A stretch of DNA of 64,000 nt, taken from assembly GCF_950023065.1 (NCBI RefSeq), contig NC_088679.1, forward strand, positions 14,012,001-14,076,000, read 5' to 3'. The DNA comes from Planococcus citri. Its lineage: Eukaryota; Arthropoda; Insecta; Hemiptera; Pseudococcidae. The stretch's first letter is position 1; every line of letters starts with the position of its first letter. Of this stretch, positions 36,566 to 47,902 are shown piece by piece. The position numbers and the translations under genes were made by a program. Under the pieces are notes generated by a model that made no database searches, was not told the origin of the DNA, and saw nothing but the letters and a program-made list of their open reading frames with translations.

Positions 36566-36780
36566 TTGGAGGGGGGGGAGTGGCTCCCACAGCCGCATTA
36601 TTTTTCATACTCTGATAATTTTTTTGATTTTTTATGATGAAAAATTGACACAAATTTTCCGTATTTTTGTCAAATTTTTGACTGGGGGGGGGGTGAAAAG
36701 TGGTTCCCAAAAGTACACAATTTTTCGTCCTCTTGATTATTTTTAAAAATTTTCATTGCAAAAAAAACGACAAATTGTCG
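36566..36780 (+). repeat. two-copy diverged tandem repeat
   Basis: Two units of about 110 bases each start with a G run and continue in parallel: GAGTGGCTCCCACAGCCGCA versus GAAAAGTGGTTCCCAAAAGT, then ATTTTTCATACTCTGATAAT versus ATTTTTCGTCCTCTTGATTA. The alignment is by eye. Confidence 0.5.
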
Positions 36781-38740
36781 AATTTTGAGGGCGCTGAAAG
36801 TGCCAGATTGAGTAATTGAGTCGAAATTTGGACCTATTCCTGTTTTCTTTGAAATTTCTAGGGATGAAATATTACATCGAAATTTCAAAATTCAATTTTT
36901 TTGTTGAATAATTTTTCAAGAAGGTTGATTTGACTCGAAGTAGGGATGAGGGAGTCTCAAAATACTCTCAAAATGCTCATTTGAGATTTCAAAAAAGAAT
37001 AAAAATGCCAAATTGTTCAAATTTTACTCAAATTTAAGCTTGAATAGAGAGTGGTTGGAGCTGAAAGAGCCAGTTTGAGGAATAGTTTCGAAATTTGGGT
37101 CCCCTCGTCCCCTCCCCTCCCCTCCTACCCCTCCTAAAACCATGTCACGTGACATTTTGCATTTTTGATTTTTTCAACTATTCTTCATGTCATCTCCTTT
37201 CCTTTTCGGATCGTTTCGAAGGGAAATTTTTGATCTTAACTGGATGACTTCGAGAACAACGCAAAATTATGATATGCCCACAGATGATTTTTAGTCAAAT
37301 TTTGAAAAATCTCCAAAATCTTACTCGCAGGAAGGCCCAAAAAGGTGTCGAATTGCTTTTGGAATCGAGCTGGAATTTATTAAGCAGGTTGTAATTTTCA
37401 ATATTTTTGGCGGGAAAATTCCAAATGTTGAAATTTTATCAAAATCAATTTTATAGAGAAATTCTGGAAATGGAAAAATATTTTTCCGCCCTTGAAAGGG
37501 AAATAATTTGTTTCCTGAATTGAGGCTAAAAATCGACCAATTGGAATTATTCAACATTCATCCGCATCATTTGGACCACACTTGGTGAAAATCTTCATCT
37601 CAGAAGGTTTTCTAAACCCTCTCCTTGAAATCCTTACCTCTTTGATGTGGAATAATTTGATCTGTGATACGAAAACTGTGTGTGCTTGACTTCGAGATGT
37701 CAATTGAATAGCTTTAAAATTATTTAAAAATGCTTCAAAGAGTATTTCAGATTACCTGCGTGAAGGTATTTCTCGATATTTTTCGTTACCTTTTCCGCAG
37801 TGTAAAAGGAATGTAGACCAAAGTAGCAAAGTGATTGGCCTAAATAGTAGTTCGGTTATGGTTACGGTTTCGGTTATGTGTTGTGTTATTTTTTTTGTTT
37901 CTGCGTAGTTGATGGTTGCGGGTATTTACGGTGTGCTTTTGTTGTATCGGGTACTTTGAAAAAAAGGGTTAATTTTGGATAAGAACGTGAATTTTTGTTT
38001 AAAAATTAAACGACTAAAACGAGCAATATTAACTAAGGCCTAAAAATTGTTCATTTTTTGTTTCCTTTTCTTTTGTTTCTTATTTTTATTTAGCCCGGTT
38101 TTACGATGAGAAGTAATATTTTAGTGGTTGTTTTTGTTTTTTGTTTAAATTTCCCTTCGCCGAATATACCCCTACCTTCGTTCGACCCCACCACGTTCTC
38201 AGAAAAAGGAGAGAATTTTTTATTTTTGAATTTTGAAAAAAAATCAAGTTCTTACCACCAACGAATTATACGTAATACGAGTTGGAAAAGTGTAAATTTT
38301 AAACGGTGGTATTTTTTTATTTTTTATTTTACTGTTCAACAGTGTTATAATATGTAGAGAGAAGTGTAATGTAAACTTACTTACCTATTCTTTTACAAAG
38401 TGTAATAATACTTTATACGAGTATATGATTAATTAATTCTCGATGTTTGACGAATTTTTTATTCTCTTCTTGCTGTGATCTCGAAAAACCAACAAAAAAA
38501 ACAATTGCAATTTTTTTCTTTTTCATTTCAGCTTTGTTAGGTGGAATATTATGATGTAATATTATGTTATCGCTTATAGAGTTATTTATATATTATTATC
38601 TTATAGTATATAAATATGTATGTTGTTATTATTTTCCCCCTGTCCCCCTTTTTTTTCTTTTATTATTTTTTTTCTTTTTCTTTTCGAGATACGTAACAGC
38701 TTTAAAAGTGAAAAATTCAAACAATGTAATGTGTGTTGCA

Positions 38741-38746
38741 AATAAA
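38741..38746 (+). terminator. candidate poly(A) signal, distal
   Basis: AATAAA is preceded by GTGTGTTGC and followed within 25 bases by GATGTGTTTTTGG, the expected GT-rich downstream element. It is 4.2 kb after the belle stop, so it could end a very long belle 3' UTR or an unseen transcript. Confidence 0.35.
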
Positions 38747-39854
38747 TGTACTTACCACGCATGATGTGTTTTTGGATTAAATGGTCGTGTTGCTGGGGCT
38801 TGTACTGCGATGTTGTTGATGGAATGTGGTGGTTCGTTTATGTTGTGTTATGGTATATATGTGTTTATGGTATTATATTTTTTTGTGTTGGTACGATATA
38901 AGGTCATTTTTGATTAACTGGGTCGTAGAATCATTGTTCGTGTAGTTACCATATTATTCATTATCACTCGGTGTGTAATACTCATTTTGGGGAAATTAAT
39001 AAGGGTAGTTTGTGTATGGGGTTTCATTACTATTTATATATGGTCATTTAATTCATTATTTTAATGTAGTTCGGTATAGTTGATATTTTTTATTCTTTTA
39101 TATGGTGAATTCGTCATTAATACGTAGGTAATTAATTCGTTATAAAGTGGATTTTTTAAAAAATATTTTAGTGGAGAATTGAGTATACATTTTTATGTAA
39201 ATCCTTCTCTGTGGGAATTTACTGCAGAGTGGTCATCATTTTATACTAAAGGGAATATTTCCGACCTAGCATCCTTCGATTTGAGCCATACCAAGCTAGA
39301 TCAAAAGAATTATGCTCTAAACTCATTGTTACCAATATTTTGAGCGTTGAAGTGCATTTTTAGGGCTTGGATTTAAATGGATTTTTGACGATATAAAAAA
39401 TTTTTTTAAAAAATATTTTATGGTGATTTTTCATTTTTTTTAAACAAATGGGCAATTTTAGAGCCTTTGTGCAAGTTTTCTATTTATTTTTCTCCAAAAA
39501 TTTCAAATTACTTTGGAAAAGACAAAAATAATTTTTTTTGCATTTGCATCTATAATTTTGGTCTTGGTGGTTCGTTCAGAATTTCACAAGTATCAGTTCT
39601 AAAATGAATTTTTCACCAATTGGTAAATTTCATTTTCAAAAGAAATGAGAAAATACATTTAATTTAATGAAAAAGTTGAAAAATTGTGCTAAAAACAACT
39701 TTTTTGAATCTTTTGAATTTTTCAAAACATTTAAAAAAATTCAAATATGAATCTAGAGACCTAAAATTTTGGTTACGAGGGTTTTAGGACATGTTTTTTT
39801 TCGCAATTGTTTCCCCTAAGCTAAGTTGTTGAAATATTTCCCCAAAAAGCATTA

Positions 39855-40032
39855 CACCCCCCCCCCCCATTGATCATCCCATGCAAACTAGTCAGCCCAA
39901 ACATTAAAGCACAAGTTTCTAAAATTTTCCTCAGAAATCTTTACCTCCCCCCCCCCCATTTGATCATTCAAAATGCAAACCTGTCAGCACAAACATCAAA
40001 GCACAAGTTTTTAAAATTCTCCTCGAAAATGA
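39855..40032 (+). repeat. two-copy tandem repeat of about 90 bp
   Basis: Both units begin with a C run and CATTGATCAT or CATTTGATCAT, and continue ATGCAAAC, GTCAGC, CAAACAT, AAAGCACAAGTTT and AAAATT in the same order. The copies differ at perhaps 15 percent of sites, so the duplication is fairly recent compared with its surroundings. Confidence 0.7.
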
Positions 40033-42226
40033 TTTTTTTCGAATTTTTACCTCATTAAAATAATATGCTGCTCAAAAAAACCGCCTAGAAATTGCTCGAA
40101 TTTGAAATGAATTCGTCGAAGGGGTCAAGAATGAGCCAGAACTCGATTTTTAGCTGCTCAAATTGGTCATCTCCCCTTCTGAAAAAATCCAGAAATTGAA
40201 AAAAAAATCAGAAGTCACGTTAAGGGCTCCAGAATGGCTGCAAATGATGAAATTTGGTTGAAGAAGAGATAAAGGGTGTGATATCAGTGCCAGAGCTGAT
40301 CTCTATTATTTTTATTAGAAAAATTATTGTTTTTTTGCAATATGAATAATTATTATTTTTTGATTTTTAAAAATTTTACAAAAATTGAAAAATCCATTTG
40401 GACTGTTAAAATTTTGGTTATCGTGGGCTCGAGACCTTGCACTTATCAAAAATCGTATTTCTGTTTGAAGTGGAGGCGGAGAAACACCTTTGAATGGTTT
40501 CCTTGGAGTAGGTAATCTCTGATGGAAAAAATAGTCTATCTCTGTTCCTGAAATCACCTCGGTTTCTTCATTATAAATCATCAGAAGTGAAAAAAATTGA
40601 AATGATTTTTCAAAAAAAAAGGTCCATTTTTGTAACATAATTTGCTCCAAGTAATCCTCATTCAACAAAAAACCAAGTCCACTTAAGTTTAAAAAAAAAA
40701 AAAAAAAATGGAAAAAAGTCATTTTGAAAAAAAAAGTCTGTTTCTACTTTCTATTTCAAAAAGGTCACCCTTATTTTAGTATCATTTTTCTTTTGCAATT
40801 TTCATCTTTTAAAAGCTTTAAATAAGAAAGGGAGACATAGTTTTGGGGTCAGGGGAGATGATTTTTGAAAAACTTGGAGCAATTCTAGCACATTACAAAA
40901 TTTTTGAAACTTTAAAAAAATTCTTTCTCATGTTTTTTTTTGATTCTTCAATTTTTTTAAGGGCTCTGTTCAGTGGTACCAAAATTGCTTAAGAGGACCG
41001 AAGTCAGATTTTTTTCTTGAAAATGGAATTATTCAGAAGAATCCTGGCCCAAAAATGGAAAATTTTCCATCAAATTTTTTCATCGCTTGTTGATGTTTCA
41101 AATTTCAATATTGGGGGGGGCAAATTTTTCGTATCTATTTTTAAACACAATCTAGTAATTATAAACACCCCCCCCCTCCGAAAAAAATAATAAAATGATA
41201 ATATTTTACCATGAAACTCTACCAATTTAGGGAGTGGAGCATTTAAAATCGAAACGCCAATTAAAAATAAGGACAATCTTGAATTTGACATGTTCATAAT
41301 ATTAAATGGAGCTAAAAATATATTTTTTGCTCAAATTTTGTTTACGAAGTATTTTTGAGAGGGAGACTTGGATGGGTCGTTTTCCAAGTTTTTTTGAATT
41401 TTTATGGAGCCTTGCAAAAATTATGGCCAAATGACCTCAATAAAACGTAGGCAAAATTTCAAATTTTTTCATCAGCTTTTCACCTCTCTCCCTTCTTGAA
41501 TCGAGCTCAAAGATTAAAAATGTTGAAAATGTTTCATGTGTCAAAAAAAAATTTAATTTGATGAAAAAAAACTAATATTTTTTTGAGAACAACTGATAAA
41601 CTCGAAATTACAAAAACGAACTTTGAACTTTTCTAAACGCCTGAGAGCACCTTGAATACTTCTTTTTTTTACTTAAACATGTGAAATTTTTTTAGACTTT
41701 GACATTTAACAGGGGGAAGGGGAGGTCAAACGTTTACTAAAAAAATTTGATTGCAAATTTTTCCTACGTCTTCTTATTGTGGTTATTTAGCCATAATTTT
41801 TCAAAATTTGAGAAAGTGGAAATAAAATTTCAAAATTGAAATTTATTTATTCCTCATTTCAATTGAAATTGAATCATCTTAAATGTAGAAGTCCAAAAAA
41901 GAATCCCTCTCTCTTCCCCTTCTACGTTCTGATTGTCTTCTTACAATCTATGAGAGGAAATGAAAACCTCAACAACACTTCGCTAATAGCTAATACATGA
42001 ATTATTTCATCAGAATCATATTATTTTAACGGATTTCATAAAAACCATCATACGAGTACTTACCATTATTTTACACAAATTAATTCAGCTTTTTTGTCCG
42101 CCATTACTTACTTACAACTAATTTTTTGTACCAACTCAATCATCGAACAAATTACGGGTGGTTGTACATAAAAATTGCGAGTATTTATAATCTACAACAC
42201 AGTGTTTGATTTTCTTTCTGTTACAG

Positions 42227-42545
42227 CAGCTGTATCTACTAGTAACTGGTGGTAATGTTCGCCGTTTTCCGAAGATGAGATTAACAGCCATTCGATCCTC
42301 GTGTTGCGTCGAAAATATAGGTCTATTTTCCATACCCATAAAAGCCCATTGCAGTTTTTTGCCTCTCTCTCTCTCTGTTTCTCTAATCTACCTACATTTT
42401 AAAATGAAAAGTATTTTTGTGTTGTTTATTTTGGTCGTGTCGCCCAAAATCGCCTATATAAGTTTTTCTTTTTTATTTATTGTTAAAATGTAAGTACTCT
42501 CTTCTTTAAACACATGATCGAATAAAGTATCTTTAATGTTTGTTT
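42227..42545 (+). other. candidate distal alternative last exon, possibly of belle
   Basis: A good acceptor (TTTCTTTCTGTTACAG) is followed by sequence that is clearly less AT-rich than its surroundings. Joined in phase 1, as belle exon 11 would require, it reads AAVSTSNWW and stops at 42253-42255. DDX3 proteins characteristically end near a Trp-Trp pair, and the regular last exon ends DWWG. A poly(A) signal lies at 42521. The alternative is the last exon of an unrelated gene, or chance. No transcript evidence is available here. Confidence 0.3.
42521..42526 (+). terminator. poly(A) signal after the candidate last exon
   Basis: AATAAA is followed by TTTAATGTTTGTTTCG, a T/GT-rich downstream element. 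It lies 270 bases after the Trp-Trp-stop. Confidence 0.4.
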
Positions 42546-42777
42546 CGAAATGGTCCATGCTTTTAATTTTCTTTTTTATTACGATACTCGAACTCGAGTG
42601 TTTATTTCCAGTTCGAGGATGTGACAGATGATGAAGATTGTTTGGCTGGTTTTCGAAGGTATTTATTTTAAAAATTTGGAGTATTTCCCCGAGACCAGAC
42701 CACTTGCGTTGATTTTAATCGAAGGTGGTTTCGTAATTAGCGAGCTTGGTGTTGATTGAGAAATTTTCAGTGTCTTA

Positions 42778-45139
42778 TAGTCCGGCATATGACAATAGGA
42801 GTAATTGCACCCCCCCTCGCGATCCTCCGGGACAACTTTTTTCTTAAATGGGACATCCTAAGGAACATTTTAGAGCAAACTTGCCAAAAAAAAAGTTGGC
42901 CTTACTTACAAAATGGCGGCCATTTTGATTGACAGGTCAGCCGAAATCGCAGATTTGGCGTTTTAACATAGAACTTGCACGAACTTCTTCAAACTTTACA
43001 AAGGTAGATCGAAAGATCATGCAAAAATTTATCACTTTTCAAAATTTCAAGTGCTATAGTGGGTTTTTCGATTTTTGGTGAATTTTTGAAAATCGAATTT
43101 AGGCCAAAAATGAGGGAAAAAATCAAAATTTTACCAAATTAACCAAGAAAGCTGAAATTTGGGATATACCCTGTTTTCGACATGCCAAATCGATTGGAAA
43201 CGGTTTCAACCCGTTTAGATCAGTTCTGGAGCCTCCAGCAGATTTTTGAAACTCGAAATTCCCAAAAAATTCCATCAAATTGGAGTTGTAAAGCTAAAAT
43301 TTATTCTTAAAACTAATTTCAATACGCTACGAAGTACTGCAGGTGAATTTCAAGTCGTTTTGGTTTTGGATCCTCCAGCGACTTTTTGAAAATTCCTGCA
43401 GCCTCCAGCAGGTTTTTGAAACTTTAAATTTTCACAAAATGTCATCAAATGGAGATGGAAAGCTGAAATTTATTCTACACTCCAATTTTAACACCCCCTG
43501 AAGACGACTTCAGGTGGGTTCAAGCCATTTTAGGGCCTCCAGCGACTTTATTGAAAATTACTGGAGCCTCCAGTAGATTTTTGAAACTTGAAATTTTCCC
43601 AACATGAATTTACAGTAGACTCCCAATTATCCGACTTTCGGGTTATCCGGTACACATTTATCCGACTTACTTTTCGCATTATCCTACCCACCAAGGTCGG
43701 ATAATTCAAAAAAACCCTAATTTTTGATATTGAAGTGTAAATAATAATGTAGTGTGCAGCATTTTGTATTCTAATGGTGTTATTTTGTTATTTTCCTTGA
43801 AATCAATCAAACCCATCTCAAAAAATTATAATTTGAGTCAGTATTTCATTGTCTTTTATGTACAAAAGTATATTATTTTTATTTAATCGTAATTTTTTCG
43901 ATTCTTTGTTCCTGTTTTGAGCCAAAACTTGATTTTCTGAATGAAAAATTGTCTTCTCAAGCTCATGCACTTCATTTCAACGCTAAAAACATCCATTTTG
44001 GATTATCCGACTTCTTTGGTATCCGACCTACCTTACCGCCCCCCTCGATTAGGTCGGGTAATCGGGAGTCTACTGTATCAAAATGGAGTTGGCAAGCTGA
44101 AATTTACTTCGCAGACTACATGGTGGTTTCAAATGGTTTTAAAGCTTCCAGCTACTCTTAGGAAATTTCAATTTTCCAAAAAAACGTCATACAACCTTTC
44201 AAAAAGTTGCTGGAGGCTCCAAAACGACTTGAAATTCACCAGCAGTCAACTTCGTGGCGTATTGAAATTAGTTTGCCGAATGAATTTCGATTCTCCATCT
44301 TGGTTTGATAAAATTTTGTGAAAATTTGAAGTTTCAAAAATCTGCTGGAGGCTCCAGTAATTTTCAAAAAAGTCGTTGGAGGCTCTAAAATGACTTGAAA
44401 TCCGCCAGAAGTCGTTTTCAGAGGGTGTTAAAATTGGAGTGTAGAGTAAATTTCAGCTTTCCATCTCTATTTGATGAAATTTTGGGAAAAATTAAAGTTT
44501 CAAAAATCTGCTGGAGGCTGCAGGAATTTTCAAAAAGTCGCTGGAGGATCCAAAACCAAAACGACTTGAAATTCACCTGCAGTACTTCGTAGCGTATTGA
44601 AATTAGTTTTAAGAATAAATTTTAGCTTTACAACTCCAATTTGATGAAATTTTGTGGGAATTTCGAGTTTCAAAAATCTGCTGGAGGCTCCAGAACTGCT
44701 CAAAACGGGTTGAAACCGTTTCCAATTGATTTGGCATGTCGAAAATAGGGTATATCCCAAATTTCAGCTTTCTCGGTTAATTTGGTAAAATTTTGATTTT
44801 TTCCTTCATTTTTGGCCTAAATTCGATTTTCAAAAATTCACCAAAAATCGAAAAACCCACTATAGCACTTGAAATTTTGACAGGTGATAAATTTTTGCAT
44901 GATCTTTCGATCTACCTTTGTAAAGTTTGAAAAAGTTCGTGCAAGTCCTATGTTAAAACGCAAAATCTGCGATTTCGGCTGACCTGTCAATCAAAATGGC
45001 CGCCATTTTGTAAGTAAGGCCAACTTTTTTTTGGCAAGTTTGCTCTAAAATGTTCCTTAGGATGTCCCTTTTAAGAAAAAAGTTGTCCCGGAGGATCGGG
45101 GGGGGGGTGCAATTACTCCTATTGTCATATACCTAACTA
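42778..45139. mobile_element. foldback element A (YAGTC family)
   Basis: The ends TAGTCCGGCATATGAC and GTCATATACCTAACTA are inverted repeats, and the element is flanked on both sides by TTA, a 3-bp target duplication. The arms (about 42778-43612 and 44076-45139) are near-complementary over some 800 bp. Each starts with a unique segment (for example AATGGCGGCCATTTTG) and continues with units of roughly 180 bp carrying CTGGAGCCTCCAG. A 463-bp MITE sits in the middle. Without it the element is 1,897 bp, nearly the length of copy C (1,902 bp). No transposase frame is visible. Confidence 0.85.
43613..44075. mobile_element. pogo/Tigger-like MITE nested in foldback A
   Basis: The element starts CAGTAGACTCCCAATTATCC and ends GGTAATCGGGAGTCTACTG, with TA on each side, the Tc1/mariner-type target duplication. 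Such CAGTAGA...TCCG ends are typical of pogo/Tigger non-autonomous elements. Foldback C preserves the empty site: AATTTATCAAATGG at about 57542 matches the two flanks joined at a single TA. The interior encodes no transposase. Confidence 0.85.
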
Positions 45140-45723
45140 TTAAAATTGTGTTTTTTTGCTCTTTTCCAAAGTCTGATAAAATTGAAGTCAGTTTGCAAAA
45201 TATTGAGAAATTTCAGGGTTCCAAAAATGGTGTTCATTTTATTGTTCTTCTATCAATTTGAAGTAAAATAAAATTAGAGAGTTGGTTCAGAAAAAAAACT
45301 CAAGCACTCATTACAATTCCTCAGAAAGAAGTTACCATTACCAAAAATGAATAAATGAATCGAACACAGGTTTAAATTTTTTGTCGGTTTATTTGTCATG
45401 TGCAGTACAATGCCATCAATAACAACAATTTATCAATAATATCACAAAAGCTATACTTACAATTAGCATACAGAATCCTATAAATTTATTAATTTAATTA
45501 AAATTCATTTTTTTTTTAAATGAAAATAATTCAAAATAATAAATTTAAGAAAAAAATACACTAATCATATGACAAAAATTGTAAAAAAAAAAAAACATTT
45601 TTAAAGGAATGAAAACAATTAACAGTTGAACTATTTTAAATAAAAAATTGAAAAAAAAAGGTGGTTTGAACATGAAAAAACAGAACAAAATTACTTGTAC
45701 TGCATCTTCGATTGAAAGTTGAT
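45140..45723. other. region downstream of Hsp70, 3' UTR and spacer
   Basis: The AT-rich sequence after the Hsp70 stop (minus strand) contains two reverse-complement AATAAA hexamers, at 45485-45490 and 45388-45393, either of which could end the transcript. Nothing else is recognisable. Confidence 0.5.
45485..45490 (-). terminator. candidate poly(A) signal of Hsp70
   Basis: TTTATT on the plus strand (AATAAA on the minus strand) lies 234 bases downstream of the Hsp70 stop codon. A second candidate is 100 bases further on, at 45388. Confidence 0.35.
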
Positions 45724-47664
45724 TTAATCGACTTCTTCGATGGTTGGTCCTTGGCGCTGTTGTTGTTGATGATGTTGTTGATTTTGATTAGCACAACCAG
45801 CTCCAGCACCCGCTTTATCACTATTGGATCCGTGCATTTTACTCATCAAAGGAGAGCATACACGTTGAAGGTATTTCATTTTCTCTTCGATTTCATCCTT
45901 TTCGGCCAGCGTGTTGTTATCTAACCATTTGAGGACGCTGTCGCACTCTTGACGGCAGGAGTTCTTCTCAGAGTCGTATAATTTATCGCCAGCTTCGTCC
46001 AAGGCTTGTTTGACGCCGAAGATGTAGTTCTCGAGTTGATTTCGGACCTGGATCTTTTCACGTTGGCGTTCGTCTTCTTCTTTGTAACGTTCGGCTTCGT
46101 TGATCATACGATCGATTTCTTCTCTAGATAGGCGACCTTTATCGTTCTTGATGACTATATTTTTCGATCTTCCTGAGCTGCTGTCTTTGGCTGATACGTT
46201 CAGAATACCGTTGGCGTCTAGATCGAACGATACTTCGATTTGGGGCACACCTCGAGGAGCCGGAGGTATTCCGGTTAGATCGAATTGACCAAGACGATTG
46301 TTATCTTTAGTCATTGTTCGTTCACCCTCGAATACCTGGATGGTGACTGCAGGCTGGTTATCGGCGTACGTGGTGAAGATCTGGCTTTGCTTGCAGGGTA
46401 TACGAGTATTACGTTCGATCAGCTTGGTCATCACGCCTCCGGCGGTTTCGATACCGAGTGAGAGAGGTGCCACGTCTACGAGCAGTACGTCTTGGATTTC
46501 TTCGCTTTGGTCGCCGCTGAGAATAGCTGCTTGGACGGCAGCACCGTATGCGACAGCTTCGTCCGGATTGATAGATAAGTTGAGCTGTTTACCGCAGAAG
46601 AAGTTCTGTAGGAGTTGTTGGATCTTCGGTATACGTGTCGAGCCTCCTACCAGTACAACGTCGTGGATTTCGTTTTTGCTGAGTTTAGCGTCGTTGAGGG
46701 CTTTCTCGACGGGCGTTAACGTGGATCTGAACAGATCGGCGCACAGTTCTTCGAAACGTGCTCGGGATATTTTCGTGTAAAAATCAATACCCGAGTCTAA
46801 AGCGTCTATTTCGATGCTGGCTTCGGAACTGGACGATAACGTTCGTTTGGCTCGTTCGGCGGCTGTACGTAGACGTCTGATGGCTCGATGATTATTCGAT
46901 ATGTCTTTACGATATTTACGTTTAAATTCTTCGAGCAGATGATTGACTAGTCTGTTGTCGAAGTCTTCGCCACCCAGGTGAGTATCTCCGGCCGTCGATT
47001 TCACTTCGAATAAGGAACCTTCGTCGATTGTCAGGATCGATACGTCGAACGTACCTCCACCGAGATCAAATATCAGTACGTTACGTTCTCCTTTGAGATT
47101 CTTATCTAGACCGTAAGCGAGTGCTGCTGCGGTTGGTTCGTTGATGATACGCAATACATTCAGACCAGCGATAGCTCCGGCGTCTTTGGTAGCTTGGCGT
47201 TGAGAATCGTTAAAATAGGCAGGAACTGTGATTACCGCGTCTTTGACCGGACATCCTAGATAAGCTTCGGCAGTCTCTTTCATCTTGATTAATACCATGG
47301 AACTGATTTCTTCTGGAGCGAATACTTTTCGTTCGCCTTTGAATTCTATTTGGATCTTCGGTTTAGTGCAGTCGTTGATGACGGTGAATGGCCAGTGTTT
47401 CATGTCTTGTTGGATTTTAGGATCGTCGAATCGTCGGCCAATTAATCGTTTAGCATCAAACACGGTGTTCTTCGGGTTTAGAGCTACCTGGTTCTTGGCC
47501 GCATCTCCAATCAGCCGTTCGGATTCGGTAAACGCAACATAACTTGGAGTTGTTCTGTTACCCTGATCGTTGGCGATGATTTCTACTTTTCCTTGTTGCC
47601 AGACTCCGACGCACGAGTACGTGGTACCCAAGTCAATACCGATGGCTTTTCCTTTCACAACCAT
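45724..47664 (-). CDS. Hsp70: cytosolic heat-shock protein 70, intronless
   Basis: The 646-residue frame is full length for cytosolic Hsp70, an ATP-driven chaperone for unfolded proteins. Signatures are IGIDLGTTYSCVGVW (about 8-22), IFDLGGGTFDVSIL (about 198) and VVLVGGSTRIPKIQ (about 335) in the ATPase domain, followed by LLVDVAPLSLGIETAGGVM and the substrate-binding domain. The basic segment around KRKYRKDI resembles the family's nuclear-localisation region. The C-terminus is EEVD, the docking site for TPR co-chaperones. The usual Gly/Pro-rich linker before it is instead Gln/His-rich (NQNQQHHQQQQRQ). Absence of introns and the TATA box and heat-shock elements upstream point to a stress-inducible copy. 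Only Hsp70 proper is complete here; a 5' scrap lies at 49.1-49.25 kb. Confidence 0.97.
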   Translation of the reverse strand: MVVKGKAIGIDLGTTYSCVGVWQQGKVEIIANDQGNRTTPSYVAFTESERLIGDAAKNQVALNPKNTVFDAKRLIGRRFDDPKIQQDMKHWPFTVINDCTKPKIQIEFKGERKVFAPEEISSMVLIKMKETAEAYLGCPVKDAVITVPAYFNDSQRQATKDAGAIAGLNVLRIINEPTAAALAYGLDKNLKGERNVLIFDLGGGTFDVSILTIDEGSLFEVKSTAGDTHLGGEDFDNRLVNHLLEEFKRKYRKDISNNHRAIRRLRTAAERAKRTLSSSSEASIEIDALDSGIDFYTKISRARFEELCADLFRSTLTPVEKALNDAKLSKNEIHDVVLVGGSTRIPKIQQLLQNFFCGKQLNLSINPDEAVAYGAAVQAAILSGDQSEEIQDVLLVDVAPLSLGIETAGGVMTKLIERNTRIPCKQSQIFTTYADNQPAVTIQVFEGERTMTKDNNRLGQFDLTGIPPAPRGVPQIEVSFDLDANGILNVSAKDSSSGRSKNIVIKNDKGRLSREEIDRMINEAERYKEEDERQREKIQVRNQLENYIFGVKQALDEAGDKLYDSEKNSCRQECDSVLKWLDNNTLAEKDEIEEKMKYLQRVCSPLMSKMHGSNSDKAGAGAGCANQNQQHHQQQQRQGPTIEEVD

Positions 47665-47880
47665 TTTTTTTTTTTTTCAGATCGATTTATACACAATTAA
47701 CACGAATAAAAAACACGTACGGATAAAAAATCGCGAAATATAACTTCAGAGCACAGTAAAAGAACGCACTTCACTTATTTGATTACGCTTATGAATCGTT
47801 TTAGAGCTTTGTGTATCGCTTTCGAACTTGCACTTGCACTTGTTTCAATTGAACTATAGCATAGAGGCGACATTTCTGAG

Positions 47881-47888
47881 TATATATA
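47881..47888 (-). promoter_or_regulatory. TATA box of Hsp70
   Basis: TATATATA lies 217 bases upstream of the start codon. This predicts a 5' UTR of roughly 185-190 bases, a length common for inducible Hsp70 genes. It sits immediately downstream of the heat-shock elements in transcriptional order. Confidence 0.7.
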
Positions 47889-47902
47889 CTTTCTTGCCAT
47901 TT

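Larger units (their letters stand above)
35801..42226. other. long AT-rich intergenic region with small repeats
   Basis: No gene is supported in these 6.4 kb. Open frames are short, and those near 36046-36482 (minus) and 38106-38357 (plus) have no recognisable domain. Two diverged tandem duplications are listed separately. An AATAAA with a downstream GT-rich stretch at 38741 could end a plus-strand transcript. Confidence 0.55.

Noticed and set aside
43240..44700. Regularly spaced repeats considered as a CRISPR array
   Set aside because: The repeats are about 180 bp apart, are themselves long and diverged, lie in inverted arms, and the DNA is animal nuclear DNA.
46298..46780. 160-codon frame opposite Hsp70
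   Set aside because: It is antisense to the conserved Hsp70 frame, has no domain of its own and follows from Hsp70 codon use.
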